Below, in pieces: positions 26,638 through 35,108 of a DNA stretch of 64,000 nucleotides (its first letter is position 1; each line of letters starts with the position of its first letter). The notes beneath the pieces are model-generated. The model was not told the origin of the DNA. It saw only the letters and a list, made by a program, of their open reading frames with translations, and did no database searches. The position numbers and the translations under genes were made by a program. The stretch lies in contig CAYXYF010000003.1 of the NCBI GenBank assembly GCA_964469265.1, positions 1 to 64,000 of the forward strand, given 5' to 3'. This stretch comes from JAEYZS01 sp964469265 (GTDB lineage: Bacteria; Bdellovibrionota; Bdellovibrionia; Bdellovibrionales; JAEYZS01).

Positions 26638-28545
26638 GTGCTCTATTATCGTCGCTATTTAGGAATTTTTATACTTGGCGCCCTTCTTGTGCTCGGCTAC
26701 CAAAACTGTGGCACCACAGACGGTATGGGGCTCTTTAATTCTCAATGCCTTGAAGCACATTGCCTTAATAACCCTGACGAATTAAAGCTTAAGCTTGATA
26801 TGAATTTGGTTCCTGGCGGCCAACTTAAAATCTCAACAAACCCACCACCTGAAGTAAATAACCTAAGACTCACGGGCGTGTGTAATGACGGGGGGTTTGG
26901 TAAAACTCTTATTAAAGCAAAAATCCTTCAGTGCGTGGGTGGAATCCATTGCAGTATTTTAAAACAACTTATTACAACTTCATGTGCACCAGACGGCAAG
27001 TTTGAAATCTCTACAGCCATCAATAATTTAGCGCCAGGAAATTATCAGCTGCAAATGGAGATTGTAGGTCTGAATGAGTTTAATCATGAAGTCTATGGAA
27101 GGTATTCAAAGGCCGACGCCGTTCCAATGCTGGCACAAAAAACAATTCAAGCTCCAATTCTTGCTAGTTTTAGTGGAACTGATTATTGGGCATCAGACAA
27201 AGTTTACCAGTTTAATAGCTCTACTGAGAGAATCGTACTTGACGGATATATAACAGGGTTTTGTGATTTTAATTCCTCCAACGCTGCAGCTAATGAGATT
27301 TCTATTAAACTAGGAATTAAAGGATCTAGCACTTATACACTTCTTGCAACAACGGCTTGTAACAAAATAACCTCAGGTACGGTGCAAGCAAACTCACCAA
27401 ATCGCAAGGGGCGCTCTGGCTACTTCTCGCATGATACATTTAGCATTTATATGCTTTATAGTGGTGGCACTTTTATGAACTGTGAGCCAGCTGATTACAA
27501 CTGCATTAACAATCCATTTAACCGAATGACAAACCGGCTTGTGCATTTATCTATCAGCCAAAAAGATGTCGCTTTTAATTATGACGTTATGAGCTCTCGT
27601 AAGCTGGTATTAAACTACCAAGCACCTCATGCTGGGAAGGGGTGGCTTGCCGATATCCTTGTTGAAACCTTAAGACGCGTTAAAAAATCATTTAACTTCT
27701 CAAACAGTGAAGTCACAGGAGCTCTTGACGGAGCACAAAGCGGAACAAACGATTATACTCAAGCGTACAGAATTGTGACTTCAGCGCAGGAATACACGGA
27801 TCCACTTGTGACCTCAGGTGAAAACCGATACGGATTTGGCACTAGGTCTTTTATTATTCGTTGGCTATTGGGTGCCACAGAAGATATCTCAGCTAGTATT
27901 TATACAAATAACGACATTTACTTTATGGGTAGCCAACACACGATTCCGTTTCGAGCCATCGCACAGGGAAGTGGTTGCGGGATCAACGGAGCAGTCAGTA
28001 AGCCGATTAAAGGGGTGACGGGCTCTCAGTATTCTAGCGACGTGGGTGTTCAGCGAATAGCACTTTGCCTAGCGCACAGATACTATAATGGTTTTTGGAA
28101 CAAGCCTTATTCTGAAACCGTAAAAATGGTTCACCAAGGTGTTACGGTCTCTAATGATAATAAAAATTGCTTTTATAACGACGGCCAGCCCATTGCTACA
28201 AATACCTGTAACGATTTACTTGCTTTCCTAGCAGCTGCCACCAAAATGAAAAACAGACATCTTCCTAGTGCAAGTTTTGCTTTAGCATCTGAATCTCAGG
28301 TGACTTACTTTACCAATGGTCTTGCTCAGTATTATGTAAATAAGATTACGACAACCTTAGCTTATAGAAGTGGCAACAATGATAACTCATTTTTTGCTGA
28401 TCTTTTTGCCACAGTATATCCTGAAATCACTAGCACAAGTATGCGCCGCAGCCTTTATCCGAATGAATACAACTTTTCGGGTTCGACAATGAAATTTGGC
28501 GCAACAAGGACAAAGCACCATCCTACAGGTTCATATAATCATTAA
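26638..28545 (+). CDS. Large secreted protein of unknown function
   Basis: A 635-residue protein starting with GTG behind a strong site (GGGGAGAGG). It has a basic N-terminus and one hydrophobic segment (residues 8-21), then YQNC, which could be a non-canonical lipoprotein site. Many cysteines (CNDGGFG, CVGGIHCS, CEPADYNCINNPF) suggest disulfides outside the cytoplasm. The first half has beta-sandwich-like strands; the second half ends with a His-containing tail (KHHPTGSYNH). I recognise no domain. Its stop overlaps the convergent gene by four bases. Confidence 0.65.
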   Translation: MLYYRRYLGIFILGALLVLGYQNCGTTDGMGLFNSQCLEAHCLNNPDELKLKLDMNLVPGGQLKISTNPPPEVNNLRLTGVCNDGGFGKTLIKAKILQCVGGIHCSILKQLITTSCAPDGKFEISTAINNLAPGNYQLQMEIVGLNEFNHEVYGRYSKADAVPMLAQKTIQAPILASFSGTDYWASDKVYQFNSSTERIVLDGYITGFCDFNSSNAAANEISIKLGIKGSSTYTLLATTACNKITSGTVQANSPNRKGRSGYFSHDTFSIYMLYSGGTFMNCEPADYNCINNPFNRMTNRLVHLSISQKDVAFNYDVMSSRKLVLNYQAPHAGKGWLADILVETLRRVKKSFNFSNSEVTGALDGAQSGTNDYTQAYRIVTSAQEYTDPLVTSGENRYGFGTRSFIIRWLLGATEDISASIYTNNDIYFMGSQHTIPFRAIAQGSGCGINGAVSKPIKGVTGSQYSSDVGVQRIALCLAHRYYNGFWNKPYSETVKMVHQGVTVSNDNKNCFYNDGQPIATNTCNDLLAFLAAATKMKNRHLPSASFALASESQVTYFTNGLAQYYVNKITTTLAYRSGNNDNSFFADLFATVYPEITSTSMRRSLYPNEYNFSGSTMKFGATRTKHHPTGSYNH

Positions 28546-29225
28546 CGAGAAGCTTGAACGGATAGATTCTTGATAGATATCTTTCGTATATACGAAGGTT
28601 TCCACTTGGACTGAACATTGGAATTGTTTTCAACCATGCGGTTTGTTGAAGCCACCTGACGTATTCGGATTGTTGTGACCACAACTTCGGGTTCTAAAAG
28701 ATAGTTAATAAGTTCGTAAGCAAGTGGTTTGTTTTTCGATTTTTGAGCGATTCCAACACTCTCGATCCATAATTGTGGTTTTTTAGACTTAACATTTTCA
28801 ATTCCCCAGTAAAGCGGGATGGTTTGAGTGTTCCCAGAATCAGAATGTAAGTTTTTAAAATCAACTGAGATACGATCAAAACCCTTGACCTTCTTTTTAT
28901 CAAGAGCGGCTAAAAGATCGGTAATGTCGTCGGCATGTTCTGAGCGAAATATAATAAGATCAACTGAGTTATCCCAAAGCTTTTCAATAAAATCGCGCAG
29001 GTCAGAGTATTCAATAATATTTAGTGTGACCCCGAAATCAGCCTCGTAGTGTTCAACAATCTCGCGTGGCAAGGATTGAGCAGGGGCTAAGAAGGTGAGG
29101 GACTCGTCGGAAAATAATTTTGTAGTAGCCTCTCCATAATAAAAAAATCGACCCCATATTGTGCCAACAATAAAAAAGAACAGAAATAAGCCAAGATATC
29201 GTTTTTGCCGGAAGGGTTTTGCCAA
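28542..29225 (-). CDS. Membrane-anchored periplasmic binding-protein-like protein
   Basis: A 227-residue protein with an N-terminal membrane anchor (LGLFLFFFIVGTIWG, residues 11-25) and an outer part that resembles one lobe of PotD/spermidine-type solute-binding proteins (FLAPAQSLPREIVEHYEADFGV, DLIIFRSEHADDITDLL, ALAYELINYLLEPEVVV). It is about 100 residues shorter than full PotD-type proteins. The start is TTG at 29225. Its ribosome binding site AAGGA lies in the 3' arm of a hairpin, listed separately, so translation may be controlled. It overlaps the convergent gene's stop by four bases. Confidence 0.6.
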   Translation of the reverse strand: MAKPFRQKRYLGLFLFFFIVGTIWGRFFYYGEATTKLFSDESLTFLAPAQSLPREIVEHYEADFGVTLNIIEYSDLRDFIEKLWDNSVDLIIFRSEHADDITDLLAALDKKKVKGFDRISVDFKNLHSDSGNTQTIPLYWGIENVKSKKPQLWIESVGIAQKSKNKPLAYELINYLLEPEVVVTTIRIRQVASTNRMVENNSNVQSKWKPSYIRKISIKNLSVQASR

Positions 29226-29230
29226 AGTTT

Positions 29231-29271
29231 GGGTGTCCTTATGTTCCTATATTTCGGAACAATGGACACCC
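29231..29271 (-). promoter_or_regulatory. Leader hairpin that holds the ribosome binding site of the binding-protein-like gene
   Basis: On the minus-strand transcript GGGTGTCC pairs with GGACACCC, and inside it GTTCC pairs with GGAAC. The 3' arm overlaps the AAGGA site placed nine bases before the TTG start at 29225. There is no T-run after it, so it is not an ordinary terminator. A stem that hides the ribosome binding site is typical of RNA thermometers and translation-control leaders. Confidence 0.5.
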
Positions 29272-29285
29272 TAAATAAGTCTAGA

Positions 29286-30473
29286 TTAGTTTAGTGATGT
29301 TGGGTCAAAGTCGATTTGGATTGCAGCACCCTGTGGAGGTGTTGCTGAGCCGTGGAACACCACAAAGTGATGACCTGAGTCTGCAAGATAAGTCCAACCG
29401 TTTGTCGGGTTATTTGGAATCTCAACAGAGTTTACCTTTACTACGATAGACGATGGTATTGGTTCACGAGAGAGTTTAAATCGAGTCGATAACTCAACAA
29501 TTTTACTCGAAATCTCTGAGAGTTTGCTTGAAAAGTTCGTATCACAAATGCTTCCTACGATACCGTCAGTTGCATCGGCTACAGCCATATAACGTGTACC
29601 GACTGAAGAGCTTGGATCTCGTCCAGGGCAGTTTGAGCTTTCCACAACAATACTTGAAATGTTGTACTTTCTATTTCCCGCAGAGCTAAATGTGTACGCA
29701 TCCATGAAATCCATAAAGGCGTTGCGATATGATGTTGTTCCGTAGCTATTTCCGTTTGCTCGTGTCGATTGATCGTCTTCGTCTGCAACAACGATGACTG
29801 CCATAAAGGCATCGTCTCTTCTAAAGTCAGAAAGTACAGTGTGGGTCTCACCGCTATACGCTGGCGCTCCAGACTCATTTCTTCTTAAGACCGCTCTTAA
29901 GCTTTGGAAGCCGCGCTCATAACCATCACCACGAATGCCCACTTTGACGTTGGTTTGAAAGAGTGACAAGACTGTTGCAGGATTCATAGCACTGGTTAAT
30001 AGATACGTTCCTGAGCGCGTCTGTGGCTGTCCGACCGATCCGTAAATGTCACCATCTCGGAAGTGAGTAAGGTCACCATAAGTTGCATGGGTGATTGCAC
30101 AGTCTGCAGAAGAGTAGTAACGAACATTTGGATTGCCGCTGTTATTGCTACTTCCACAGGTGTTGTGGCGGTAATTAACCTCTCTGATCCAGGCATCAGT
30201 TCCTGCAACCACCATGTTATAATCGTAACCTTTCGTTACGAAGTCTGACATAAAGGAGTTAAAGTTATCAGCAAGGTTTTGCTGGTAGGGGGCCATTGAT
30301 CCTGATGAATCAATCATCCAAAGGATATCAATCTTATTATTGACTGAAGCCGATTGGTAGAATGTGTCGGAATCCGATAAGATCGAAATATCAGCGCTCT
30401 TATCTGCACAGGCACCTAATCCTATCGCTAGAAGTGCCAACACATAAAATTTTAACTTATTTACGTACCACAT
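29286..30473 (-). CDS. vWA-domain lipoprotein, paralogue B
   Basis: A 395-residue lipoprotein (lipobox LGAC near residue 22) with a von Willebrand A domain from about residue 48: WMIDSSGSM is a perfect DxSxS metal motif, then a threonine in the middle and VVADEDDQS near 225. The C-terminal 80 residues form a separate beta-rich domain (PSSIVVKVNSVEIPNNPTNG). It is about as long as, and clearly paralogous to, the next gene (shared CADKSADISILSD, QQNLADNFN, VTKGYxYN). It should be at the outer membrane and bind proteins through the metal site. A ribosome binding site AGGGGG precedes the ATG. Confidence 0.85.
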   Translation of the reverse strand: MWYVNKLKFYVLALLAIGLGACADKSADISILSDSDTFYQSASVNNKIDILWMIDSSGSMAPYQQNLADNFNSFMSDFVTKGYDYNMVVAGTDAWIREVNYRHNTCGSSNNSGNPNVRYYSSADCAITHATYGDLTHFRDGDIYGSVGQPQTRSGTYLLTSAMNPATVLSLFQTNVKVGIRGDGYERGFQSLRAVLRRNESGAPAYSGETHTVLSDFRRDDAFMAVIVVADEDDQSTRANGNSYGTTSYRNAFMDFMDAYTFSSAGNRKYNISSIVVESSNCPGRDPSSSVGTRYMAVADATDGIVGSICDTNFSSKLSEISSKIVELSTRFKLSREPIPSSIVVKVNSVEIPNNPTNGWTYLADSGHHFVVFHGSATPPQGAAIQIDFDPTSLN

Positions 30474-30550
30474 ATTTCCCCCTGATTAATAAGTTATTTT
30501 GTGTCGGAACGGATTGTCTCCTTGGATGTATTAACGGTTTAATATCCTAA

Positions 30551-31654
30551 TTAGTTTAGTGTTGTCGGATCAAAAGTGATCTGGATGCTTGCACCTTGAG
30601 GTGGAACTGCGCTTCCGTGGAACACAATGCTGTTATTAGTAGAATTATAAGTCCAGCCATTACTCGTATCTTGCGGAATACTGACCCCGTTTATCACTAC
30701 AACAATAGAACTTACAATTGGAGTTCTATTTAAGCGAAACTGAGTCGATAACTCCGAAATATTTGCTTGGATTGCATTTAAAGTCTCAGAGAAGTTTAAA
30801 TCACAGATACTGCCGATAACACCATTAGTTTGATCTGCAAGCTCAGCATATCTTAGTCCCATGTGTCCACCCGAACTTGGGTTCTGATTAAGGCAAGCTT
30901 GGTCAAAGATTCCAATCGCATTGACAGAGTATTTTCTGTCTGAAGGATTACTGTACGTGTAGTTATCTAGGAAATTTGTATAAGTTGAAATTGGTCTTAG
31001 GTTATGTTCTTTACATGCATCTGGAAACGGTGATCCAGTGCAACCATTTACTGATGGATTATTTCGTGAAAAGTCTTCTTCGTCAGAAATAATAATAATA
31101 GATAAGAATGCGTCGTCTCTTCTGAAGTTATGAGGAGCATTAAGAGGTGAGGTGAGGGCTTGAACAATACTATCAAAAGCTCTTTCATCACCACTGCCAC
31201 TAATACCCACCTTTACGTTAGTACTAAATGTATTGATCACATCTGGCGTGTCGTTAGTTATAAGATAAACGCCAGAATTGTCAGCTGGTCCACCAGTATA
31301 GACGTTACCATCTCTGAACTGGACGTTTCTTTTGAAAGTTGAAGCCGTTTGATTGTACTCATACTGCCAAGCATCTGTTGCTGCCACTGCAATATTGTAC
31401 TCATAACCTTTCGTAACGAAGTCTTGAATAAAAGCATTAAAGTTATCTGCGAGGTTTTGTTGCTCTTCAGCCATGGAACCAGATGAGTCCACCATAAAGA
31501 GAATATCGAGTTTATTATTTACAGAAGAAGTTTGATAAAATTCTTGGGTATCAGACAGAATGGAAATGTCTGCGCTTTTGTCTGCACAACTTGTAAGTAC
31601 AAACATGTATGAGATTAGAAAAGCTATTAAGAATGAGTATTTTATCTTTTTCAT
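30551..31654 (-). CDS. vWA-domain lipoprotein, paralogue A
   Basis: A 367-residue lipoprotein from the ATG at 31654, chosen because it gives a proper signal (lipobox LTSC) and has GGAG eight bases upstream; a longer frame to 31780 would add 42 residues before the signal. The vWA domain starts with FMVDSSGSMAEEQQNLADNF (DxSxS), with IISDEEDFSRNNP later, and the C-terminal domain (SSIVVVINGVSIPQDTSNG) matches that of its neighbour. The two genes are 77 bases apart on the same strand and arose by tandem duplication. They differ in the middle, where the two have different Cys-containing loops. Confidence 0.85.
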   Translation of the reverse strand: MKKIKYSFLIAFLISYMFVLTSCADKSADISILSDTQEFYQTSSVNNKLDILFMVDSSGSMAEEQQNLADNFNAFIQDFVTKGYEYNIAVAATDAWQYEYNQTASTFKRNVQFRDGNVYTGGPADNSGVYLITNDTPDVINTFSTNVKVGISGSGDERAFDSIVQALTSPLNAPHNFRRDDAFLSIIIISDEEDFSRNNPSVNGCTGSPFPDACKEHNLRPISTYTNFLDNYTYSNPSDRKYSVNAIGIFDQACLNQNPSSGGHMGLRYAELADQTNGVIGSICDLNFSETLNAIQANISELSTQFRLNRTPIVSSIVVVINGVSIPQDTSNGWTYNSTNNSIVFHGSAVPPQGASIQITFDPTTLN

Positions 31655-31998
31655 ATGCAGCACTCCAAAAAAACAAAGATTTGTTCTTCGCTTTAAAGGA
31701 TAATTAGAGGGAGAGTGCGTACATACAGATTTCTCTATTACCTTATGAAGTATTTTTCGGTACTTTGGTCGAAAACTCAACCAAGGTCATAAACTAGCTA
31801 TTTGACTGGGGATTATGAAAGTTGCTCTTTTATGAGACATTCTAAGCTATGGATTTTGCACCGAATCTCATTTTGATATCTTTCGAAAACAATTAAATAA
31901 TTTTTCAGCTGACAATTAGATCTTCAGTTTTGAGAGCTTTCCATATCAATATGAAAAGCTACTCATTATTAGATGTTTGAATGTGAGATGACTAGTTT
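31655..31998. other. 344-base intergenic region, no gene seen
   Basis: Between the vWA gene start and the GMP reductase-like gene end (both minus strand). It holds the promoter of the vWA pair and an imperfect 12-base-arm hairpin at 31935-31960 (AGCTTTCCATAT / ATATGAAAAGCT, one mismatch) without a T-run that could mark the end of the upstream transcript. I see no open frame with a start site. Confidence 0.4.
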
Positions 31999-33057
31999 TT
32001 ATTTAGTCTGAGATACACCGTGGGCACCTGACTCCAGGCGACCGAAAGAGCTCATTTCCATAAAGTATGCGTTGTTTTTAACGTCGCTAATGGAAGTTGC
32101 GTTCACATAGCTCATACCAGATCGGATACCGCCACAGACTTCGTTGATGACATCACTGACGTGTCCTTTAATAGCAACAAAAGTGGATTCGCCCTCTGGA
32201 GCCATACCTTTTGGAAGCTCACCCCTCCAAGAAACTTGAGCAGCCTTGGACGCCATTCCCCGATACATCTTCTGACCTTTTTTAATTTCTCCTGGAGTCT
32301 CAATAGTTCCAGAAAGCATGCTACCCAACATGACCGAGCTTGCGCCAGCTGCAAGAGCCTTGACAATATCTCCTGAGGTCTTGATGCCACCATCGGCGAT
32401 AACAGGAATCCCTTTTGAGTTTGCCGCCTCTGCGCAAAGTGCAACGGCAGTTAACTGAGGAACTCCACAGCCCGTGATAATTCGAGTCGTACACATTGAT
32501 CCTGGCCCGATACCGACTTTGATAGCGTCAGCACCAGCTTCAATGAGATCAAGAGTTCCCTCTGGAGTTGCAATATTACCTGCGATGATTTGAATTTTTT
32601 CACCGAAGGTATCTTTTAAATATTTCACGGTCTCAATCATTTGGATAGAGTGACCGTGAGCAATGTCGACAGTTAGAACATTTGCTCCAGCATCAACCAA
32701 TGCCTGTGCACGCTCTTTATAATCTTGGTTCACACCAATGCTTGCGGCAATGACTTCATGATTAAGAGCTTTAAGTTGTTGGACTTGGCTTATTTGTTCT
32801 TCAATAGTCATAAAGCGGTGAAGAATACCCACACCACCTAAGTCACTCATGGCCTTTGCCATTTCAAGCTCTGTGATGGTGTCCATGTTTGAACTCATAA
32901 TAGGAATTTTGATATTTAAACTTTTTGTGAATCGAGTAGAAAGGTCAGGATCTTTTCGTGATCGGACGTCAGATTTATTTGGAACAAGCAATACGTCATC
33001 AAATGTCAGTGCTTTGTCTCTGTTAGGGATATCTTTCCAAGAAAAACGTAACGCCAT
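31999..33057 (-). CDS. guaC: IMPDH/GMP reductase family enzyme, probably GMP reductase
   Basis: A 352-residue TIM-barrel enzyme with the family's catalytic loop GIGPGSMCTTRIITGCGVPQ (catalytic Cys about residue 185), the NAD/IMP residues DIAHGHS and IADGGIKTSGDI, and the flap region near 285. It has no CBS domains. IMP dehydrogenase needs an Arg-Tyr pair in the flap (EGxxGRVxYKG); here the segment reads APEGESTFVAIKGHV, without it. That points to GMP reductase, which recycles GMP to IMP. The loop sequence CTTRIITG is closer to IMPDH, so the call is probable only. It is followed upstream by a membrane-protein gene 15 bases away. Confidence 0.7.
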   Translation of the reverse strand: MALRFSWKDIPNRDKALTFDDVLLVPNKSDVRSRKDPDLSTRFTKSLNIKIPIMSSNMDTITELEMAKAMSDLGGVGILHRFMTIEEQISQVQQLKALNHEVIAASIGVNQDYKERAQALVDAGANVLTVDIAHGHSIQMIETVKYLKDTFGEKIQIIAGNIATPEGTLDLIEAGADAIKVGIGPGSMCTTRIITGCGVPQLTAVALCAEAANSKGIPVIADGGIKTSGDIVKALAAGASSVMLGSMLSGTIETPGEIKKGQKMYRGMASKAAQVSWRGELPKGMAPEGESTFVAIKGHVSDVINEVCGGIRSGMSYVNATSISDVKNNAYFMEMSSFGRLESGAHGVSQTK

Positions 33058-33071
33058 TTTTAAACCTCTGT

Positions 33072-33698
33072 TTATAAAGCTTTTAGCTTTTTATAGTAAT
33101 TGTAAAAATACAAAAATACCGCCGCTTGTAGGACTAACTCTACAATATAGAGCAATGCCCACTCGAGCGGAGCTACAAATAAACTATAATTTATAGCCCC
33201 AATTTGTATCCCAAACATAAAGATTTGAGTCAAGCACAGCACCCCGAAAAACCTGAGGAAACGCCCTCTAAGCAAGGTTTTAGCTTCTTCTAAAACCTCG
33301 ATTTCACCTTTTTGGTATTTTTCATCAAATTGGACAATAAACGGAATCAAATAATACTGAGTGGCTCGGATGATTCCAGGCACGATCAACAAAAAGCCTA
33401 CTGCGACTCTTCCCATAGCTCGAAAGGTTTCTATAACCAAATCGCGTAGGTATTTTTTTAAGTAAGGATTAAACTCAATTGGGTTTCCTTTTAGAACATG
33501 AAGGGTACGGCCTAGCGCTAAAAAGACCAGAACGGTTTCAATTAAAGATAGCGAAATTCCTAAAACACCTAAGGTAAGCCTATTAGGGGTGCTTTTTACC
33601 TCCATATAGATGAATTGTTCAACCAAGGCGAAGGGGAGCGTCACTGCTATTAGGCTCAAAAGAGCGGCCTTTATAAATGTAAAATACTGTACTTTCAT
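33072..33698 (-). CDS. Multi-pass membrane protein of unknown function
   Basis: A 208-residue protein with four or five membrane helices (for example AALLSLIAVTLPFALVEQFI, SLSLIETVLVFLALG, GRVAVGFLLIVPGIIRAT, WALLYIVELVLQAAVFLYF). No catalytic motif is visible. The layout is like that of small YciC/DUF975-type membrane proteins, but I cannot assign a family. It is 15 bases upstream of the GMP reductase-like gene and probably shares its transcript. Confidence 0.65.
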   Translation of the reverse strand: MKVQYFTFIKAALLSLIAVTLPFALVEQFIYMEVKSTPNRLTLGVLGISLSLIETVLVFLALGRTLHVLKGNPIEFNPYLKKYLRDLVIETFRAMGRVAVGFLLIVPGIIRATQYYLIPFIVQFDEKYQKGEIEVLEEAKTLLRGRFLRFFGVLCLTQIFMFGIQIGAINYSLFVAPLEWALLYIVELVLQAAVFLYFYNYYKKLKAL

Positions 33699-33937
33699 AG
33701 ATTTAACCCCTAATTTACGCCTCTCATCCTCCCAAAAACCCCCTGTCTATACAAATTAAAACTGAGCAAAGCATCGGTAAAAAATACCTCAGAGGTCATT
33801 TCAAGCAGATGTAATTAGGTAAATCCGCCCGATCGAATTTGAATATTTCGCAACACATTATTAATTTTTGCCAAGTTTTAAACGGGTAACAAACAAGTTC
33901 TGAATCCAGAACACTAAAAAATAGGGAGGCCATTCAA

Positions 33938-34912
33938 ATGGTTAATACAAAAGGATTAGCATTAGTTGCTGCTTTAGCTCTTGCTGTAAACGCAAACGCC
34001 GCTGAAGTTTCAACTGACGCAACAAAAGATATTGCTAGATCAATAAAGGCAACTGCGGGAGCATCATCGCAAGGTACTACTGATGTATCTCGTGCAACTG
34101 GCAACACTGCAAGAAACGCTGGGGCAACCATTTCTAATGGCGCAACTGCAGTTTGGAATGCAATGCTAAGAGTTAGCGATAAAGCAGCTCAAGCTTCTAC
34201 TAATGCTGGAAATGCAGTAGTCGACACTGTAAAACAAGGTGCTGCTTCTTCTTCTGAAGCTACAGGTAATGCTGCTAAAGCAACTAAAGGTGCTATTCAA
34301 AAAGCTGGTGTTTCTGTTTCTGAAAATGCAACTACAGTAGGAAATGCTACAAAAGATGCTGCTTCTTACGTTGGTCAAAAAACAAAGAACGCTGGTGTTT
34401 CTTCTTCTGAAGCTACAGGTAACGCTGCTAAAGCAACTAAAGGTGCTATTCAAAAAGCTGGTGTTTCTGTTTCTGAAAATGCAACTACAGTAGGAAATGC
34501 TACAAAAGATGCTGCTTCTTACGTTGGTCAAAAAACAAAGAACGCTGGTGCTTCTTCTTCTGAAGCTGGTGAGTATATCTCAGTTGCATCTAAAAACGTT
34601 GCATTAGCTCTTTATAACGTTGCACAAGCTAGTGTTGACGGTGCTTCAGTATCTGCAGGACAGGTTTCAGCAGCAACTGGTGCTTCTTCTGACACTGTTT
34701 CTGCATCTGTTACTAGCCAAAGAACACTTTTCGCAAAATATGAAAGAGTTCAACAAGCGGCAGCTTTCGGTGACGAATACGAAATTGAAAGAGAAGTTGA
34801 GTCATTCCTCTACACAGCTAGAGCTTTCACTCAAGATGCTTCTTTTGACCTAAACGCGGCTATCGATGCAGTTCAAGACTTCCAAGCAATGGCTGCATAC
34901 GCAGGTCTGTAA
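33938..34912 (+). CDS. Secreted alanine-rich repeat protein, LEA-like
   Basis: A 324-residue protein with a signal peptide (cut after ANA near residue 21) and a mature part made of Ala, Lys, Thr, Ser and Asn with almost no aromatic residues until the end. Patterns such as NATKDAASYVGQKTKNAG recall the amphipathic helices of late-embryogenesis-abundant proteins and apolipoproteins. A 51-residue unit is present twice in perfect tandem. The C-terminal 90 residues (RTLFAKYERVQQAAAFGDEYE onward) differ and may be a folded cap. A strong ribosome binding site (GGGAGG) suggests high expression. The likely role is protection or coating in the periplasm, by analogy only. Confidence 0.7.
   Translation: MVNTKGLALVAALALAVNANAAEVSTDATKDIARSIKATAGASSQGTTDVSRATGNTARNAGATISNGATAVWNAMLRVSDKAAQASTNAGNAVVDTVKQGAASSSEATGNAAKATKGAIQKAGVSVSENATTVGNATKDAASYVGQKTKNAGVSSSEATGNAAKATKGAIQKAGVSVSENATTVGNATKDAASYVGQKTKNAGASSSEAGEYISVASKNVALALYNVAQASVDGASVSAGQVSAATGASSDTVSASVTSQRTLFAKYERVQQAAAFGDEYEIEREVESFLYTARAFTQDASFDLNAAIDAVQDFQAMAAYAGL
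34247..34552 (+). repeat. Two tandem 153-base repeats inside the LEA-like gene
   Basis: Units 34247-34399 and 34400-34552 encode the same 51 residues, from SSSEATGN to TKNAG plus V or A. They differ at only two or so bases, so the duplication is recent or kept uniform by conversion. A third partial copy (SSSEA) starts at 34553. Copy number could vary between strains. Confidence 0.9.
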
Positions 34913-34982
34913 TTCAAAAATTGCTTAGGCGCTAAAGCTACTTATCTTAAGTGAGTGTAGCTAAAGCCTAATCAAACTTAAG

Positions 34983-35008
34983 AAGGCTTTACTATGTAGG
35001 GCCTTTTT
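34983..35008 (+). terminator. Probable intrinsic terminator
   Basis: AAGGC pairs with GCCTT across 13 bases and is followed by T residues. A competing stem (AAAGCC with GGCTTT) overlaps it. The pairing is short, so this is a moderate terminator behind the LEA-like gene. Confidence 0.5.
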
Positions 35009-35108
35009 TATGGTGAATACACTCTGTAAAAATTGCCAATGACGCAGTAATTCATGGGAATTTCCCAGCTGATGAAATATAAATTATCCAACTTTAGTGG
35101 GGTAATTT

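Noticed and set aside
33698..33937. Promoter of the LEA-like gene with TTGAAT and TTATTAA boxes
   Set aside because: Candidate boxes exist but AT-rich sequence makes such matches common; no start site data.
34166..34531. Minus-strand open frame with Cys/Ser repeats across the LEA-like gene
   Set aside because: The repeats are the mirror of the tandem repeats in the plus-strand gene, which has a signal peptide and strong ribosome binding site.
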